Part shown: in pieces, positions 61,400 through 64,000 of the stretch | Position numbering within the stretch: position 1 is the stretch's first letter | Layout of the letters: each line of letters starts with the position of its first letter | Assembly (NCBI RefSeq): GCF_006539185.1 | Contig: NZ_BJMN01000040.1 | Coordinates: forward strand, 1 to 64,000 | Length of the DNA: 64,000 bases | Direction of reading: 5' to 3' | Source: Streptomyces gardneri | GTDB taxonomy: Bacteria > Actinomycetota > Actinomycetes > Streptomycetales > Streptomycetaceae | Made by a program: the position numbers and the translations under genes | Notes under the pieces: generated by a model | What the model was told of the DNA's origin: nothing | The model's input: the letters and a program-made list of their open reading frames with translations, nothing else | Databases searched by the model: none

Positions 61400-61750
61400 G
61401 CGGTCCGAAGCGCACCTCGATCGGGTTGCCCACGAGGCGTAGGTCGGGGTGAAGCTTCAGCCCCGCCGCGATGAGCCGCCCGAACACTTCGCGCAACTGC
61501 CCGGCAGTGATGGTGGCGGTGTCGTCCCCGGATGCCAGGCGGAGCGCGTTCAGGGGCGGTCCACGAGCTGCGACCGGGCTCCGGCGCGCAGAGGATCGAG
61601 TACGGCCAGCCGGAATCGGGGCAGCCATCGGGTGATGTCGACGGCCAGGACAAGCCGGCAGTCGGCAGCCCGCGGCAGCGGACCCGATGCCAGCGCGAGC
61701 CGCAGCCGATCGGTGTCGGCCCGGCCAGGGTCACACCGGCGTAGAGCCCT
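61400..61750 (-). mobile_element. IS701-like transposase remnant
   Basis: Minus-strand TDRLRLALASGPLPRAADCR, LVLAVDITRW (about 61620-61715) and, in another frame, PLNALRLASGDDTATITAGQ, LREVFGRLIAAG (about 61480-61560) match the middle of a large DDE transposase (PLPRAADGRLVLAVDVTCWLR type). Both ends and the catalytic C-terminal half are lost. Confidence 0.65.
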
Positions 61751-61806
61751 CCGTGGCCGCGGCGGTGGACGGCTTCCAGCCCATCGGCCTGCTCAAGCCT
61801 TGGGCG

Positions 61807-62232
61807 TCACCCTGAGCCCGTGTCGTCCGTCGCCTCCAACTCGGGAAGCCCGGCGAGCCGTCGGGCTTGGATGATGTACACGATGTGCTTCTCCGAGTTC
61901 TGGACGTGGTCCTCCCGGAGATACCTGATGCGGTCCAGCCACCATGAGCCCCAGTCGCCTTCACCCGGTGCCGTCCCCGGTGGACGGTTGAATGGGAGCG
62001 GGTTCGGTCCCCGGAAATCCACCTCGCGAGCGATGTCCCGGTCGTAGCCCGCGGTGCTGTCTGCCCAGTTGTTGGCCGTGTCGAGAAAGACCACACCACC
62101 GTGCTCATCGCGCCCGAAGTCGAGTCTCATGGTTCTGGTGTCCCACAACCCACGCTTGTTGACGATCCTCCACGTCAGCCGCGCCACGAACACGACCGCG
62201 ACGCCCAGAAGAGCCCACAGCCACCAGCTCAT
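61807..62232 (-). CDS. Membrane-anchored hypothetical protein
   Basis: 141 residues. A single N-terminal membrane helix (SWWLWALLGVAVVFVARLTW) is followed by a soluble domain: DTRTMRLDFGRDEHGGVVFL, DTANNWADSTAGYDRDIARE, RIRYLREDHVQNSEKHIVYI. GGTGGGCG precedes ATG 62232. No family is recognised. It is an accessory gene between IS debris and a broken SMI1 gene. Confidence 0.65.
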   Translation of the reverse strand: MSWWLWALLGVAVVFVARLTWRIVNKRGLWDTRTMRLDFGRDEHGGVVFLDTANNWADSTAGYDRDIAREVDFRGPNPLPFNRPPGTAPGEGDWGSWWLDRIRYLREDHVQNSEKHIVYIIQARRLAGLPELEATDDTGSG

Positions 62233-62449
62233 CGCCCACCGTCCCCCTTCGCGAGCCACTTCGGTCTCGCCCACTGCGATGGTGTCAGGTCGCGCTGACA
62301 TCGTCTTGGGCTTCCACCTGTGGGCGTAGGCCCCGCAGTGCCAGGTGACGGGAGCAGTGGGCCGGAGTGTGGCCATCCGCCACGAGTGGGAACGCGGCGA
62401 AGGAGAGCAGGTCTTCCTGACGGGTCGTCCCCAAGCGCTCTGTGCCTTT

Positions 62450-62878
62450 TGGGAATCGCCGACAAGCATGGCTATCGCAGCCGGCCGCTGACCGATGAGC
62501 AGGTGGGCTTGCTGGAGGCGGCCCTTGGCGTCGGGCTCCCGGCCGCGTTCCGGGTGGTCCTCCTGCGAATCGGAGCAGGCACCGGACCGTACTACGGGAT
62601 CTACGATGCCGAGCCGCTGATCCGGAGCGTCGGCCCTGGATGCACCCGGCCGTTCCCCGAAGGGATGGAGGGGCCGTTCTGGGCCGACGAGGACGATGAA
62701 GACGGCCTTCTGGCGGCTACCTACCCACCATCGAGGTGGGCTGTGCGGCCTCGACATCGGGCCGGTCACCAACGGCGCGCACCACGAGCTCATCGTGTAC
62801 ATCGATATGAACAGCTCGCGTTCGGTGATGGCCAAGAGGGGGCTACCGCGAGACGCCGCGGGCACCAGGCCGGCCTGA
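62450..62878 (+). pseudogene. SMI1/KNR4-family protein, frameshifted
   Basis: IADKHGYRSRPLTDEQVGLL, EAALGVGLPAAFRVVLLRIG, AGTGPYYGIYDAEPLIRSVG and DDEDGLLAATYP in one frame, then near 62725 a shift to HHRGGLCGLDIGPVTNGAHH, ELIVYIDMNSSR. This is an SMI1/KNR4 (SUKH) immunity-type domain, broken by one frameshift. The start codon is not clear. Confidence 0.7.
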
Positions 62879-62939
62879 CGCCCCGTAGGCCCCGATGCCG
62901 TCGAGCTGCAGGGCTTCGGCAGGTCCTGGCCCCGGGGCT

Positions 62940-63222
62940 TCCCCATCTATAGCATCAGGGCCAGCACGGCATCCGGACCCGCGAAGGTATGAGGACCGAG
63001 TCCGGGACCGTGCCCGCCGACAGCGGTCCGCCCATCCGCTACGACGCGGTGCAGGAGTGTCTGCACGTCCTGGCGGAGCACGCCAAAGAGCTGCATGCCT
63101 CGGTCCACATGCCCCGTATCGGCTGCGGCTTGGCCGGCGGCACCTGGGACCGCGTCGAACCCCTCATCACCCAGGCGCTGTGCGCCAGGCGCATCCGTAC
63201 GGTCGTCTACGACCAGGCATAG
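62940..63222 (+). pseudogene. Macrodomain protein, C-terminal fragment
   Basis: PPIRYDAVQECLHVLAEHAK, ELHASVHMPRIGCGLAGGTW, DRVEPLITQALCARRIRTVV. This is the second half of a macrodomain (ADP-ribose-binding, Appr-1-p processing) with the HMPRIGxGLAGG loop. The N-terminal half with the ADP-ribose-contacting Asp/Asn is missing. Frame start at 62989 is not a real gene start. It lies 1.6 kb from the NADAR gene. Confidence 0.75.
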
Positions 63223-63520
63223 CCGCTGGTGGCTCGTCGGCCGAAGGGCCGACTGCGGTCGGGGAGCGTCGTCGCGGGACACCGGTTCCCCCGCCGGCAG
63301 CCGGTCGAACAGCTCGTACCGGTCCAGGCGTGCCTTGCCGTCGCCGTCTTCCTCCTCGGTGAAGGCCTGGACGGAGAACCCGGACCGCCGGGGGTGTCAC
63401 GCCGCTTCGTCGGGGTCGAGGTGTCGACCGCGTACGCCCGGGCGCCGTGCCGGCTGCGCCCACGCCCCGACCCTACTCGCGCCGGCGGCAGCAATGGCTC
63501 CACCAAGGCACAGCTTTGAA
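63223..63520. other. Unassigned stretch
   Basis: 298 bp. A minus-strand frame contains FSVQAFTEEEDGDGKARLDR, YELFDRLPAGEPV, which looks protein-like but has no start or recognised family. Otherwise nothing is seen. Confidence 0.35.
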
Positions 63521-63523
63521 TAG

Positions 63524-63866
63524 GACGAGGGCCTGCGGCACCAGGTGTTTCTCGCCGACACCCCCTACTCCGGTGGTGGTTCCGCCCAGTTCCTGGAGGT
63601 CCGTCACCGCGGGCATGTCGCCGTCGAGGACCACATCCGATGCGGCAAGACCACAGGCTTCGGCCGCTTCCCCTCCCGCCACTTCGCGATCAACTTGGCC
63701 TGGCTCGAACTCGGCCTCGCGGCGATCTTCCTGCTGGCCTGGATGCGCGTCCTGCTGTGGGACGGGGAGCTGGCGGCTGCCGAACCGAAGAACCTCCGCT
63801 ACCGGCTGCTGCAGGTCGCCGCCCGCCTCGCCCGCGGTCAGCGACTGCGCTTCCGGATATCGCAAC
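63524..63866 (+). pseudogene. IS1380-family transposase C-terminal fragment
   Basis: DEGLRHQVFLADTPYSGGGS, AQFLEVRHRGHVAVEDHIRC, GKTTGFGRFPSRHFAINLAW, LELGLAAIFLLAWMRVLLWD, GELAAAEPKNLRYRLLQVAA. This is the C-terminal third of an IS1380-family transposase with its catalytic Glu in VEDHIRCGK. It has no start codon and drifts out of similarity after about 63866. The N-terminal two-thirds are absent. Confidence 0.85.
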
Positions 63867-64000
63867 CCCTTTGTGGGGTTGGGGTGTGGCTACGCGTCGT
63901 TTCGGAGGGGTCTCGGGGCGAGTGTGCCGGCGTCGCGACCTTGCGCGTTCGCGCCCGTGACACCTCGCGGATCTCGCCCTTGACCGGTTGTGCGCTGCCG

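Overview
The window is very GC-rich, with GTG, TTG and ATG starts. Its genes include a glpD/TetR pair, a relative of the IclR regulator NdgR, LuxR-type two-component genes, Streptomyces-type conserved hypotheticals and many IS5-like elements. Together these point to a Streptomyces (or close actinomycete) chromosome, most likely an arm or other accessory region, because intact genes alternate with more than a dozen insertion-sequence remnants.

Positions 1-9.4 kb are a transposon graveyard. It holds an IS5-like element whose N-terminal transposase half is replaced by a DUF6221 gene, a broken IS5 transposase, an AraC regulator, a secreted TAP-like hydrolase, a nonsense-mutated IS481 transposase, a 1.6-kb Tn3-derived element (47-bp inverted repeats, 5-bp TTCAA duplication) carrying a quinone oxidoreductase, and two oppositely oriented halves of an IS5 element around a SUFU-domain gene. 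From 9.3 to 18.2 kb come DUF4291, a Tat-type beta-carbonic anhydrase, a secreted DUF4360 protein, a TPR protein translationally coupled to a polyprenyl diphosphate synthase, a subtilase, and a leaderless membrane protein/TetR pair.

Positions 18-31 kb mix hypotheticals and orphan immunity-like genes (SMI1/KNR4, DUF4253) with IS elements. They include a complete IS701-family element with a CTAA duplication and a passenger gene, and an in-frame chimeric transposase. An S41 peptidase and an MFS exporter follow. Positions 31-45 kb hold a HIT protein, a winged-helix-type regulator behind a MerR/SoxR-type promoter, a ferritin-like enzyme, a methyltransferase, an NdgR-like regulator, lipoproteins, a hydrolase divergent from a frameshifted AraC gene, a tRNA-Arg-like gene with a 9-nt anticodon-loop insertion, a 2'-5' RNA-ligase-like protein, DUF402, and a secreted serine hydrolase.

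Positions 45-58 kb look like conserved chromosome. They hold a HAD phosphatase, a TetR-glpD operon divergent from an alkylglycerone-phosphate-synthase-like oxidase and a lipid kinase (together plausibly glycerolipid or ether-lipid metabolism), an M64 peptidase with a small partner, a ricin-type lectin, and a LuxR response regulator/histidine kinase pair beside a membrane protein.

Positions 58-64 kb are again decayed. IS4, IS1182, IS5, IS701-like and IS1380 fragments surround a HEAT-repeat protein with a lysine-less lipoyl-like tail, an intact NADAR protein and broken SMI1 and macrodomain genes. No rRNA, CRISPR array, phage or biosynthetic gene cluster was recognised.
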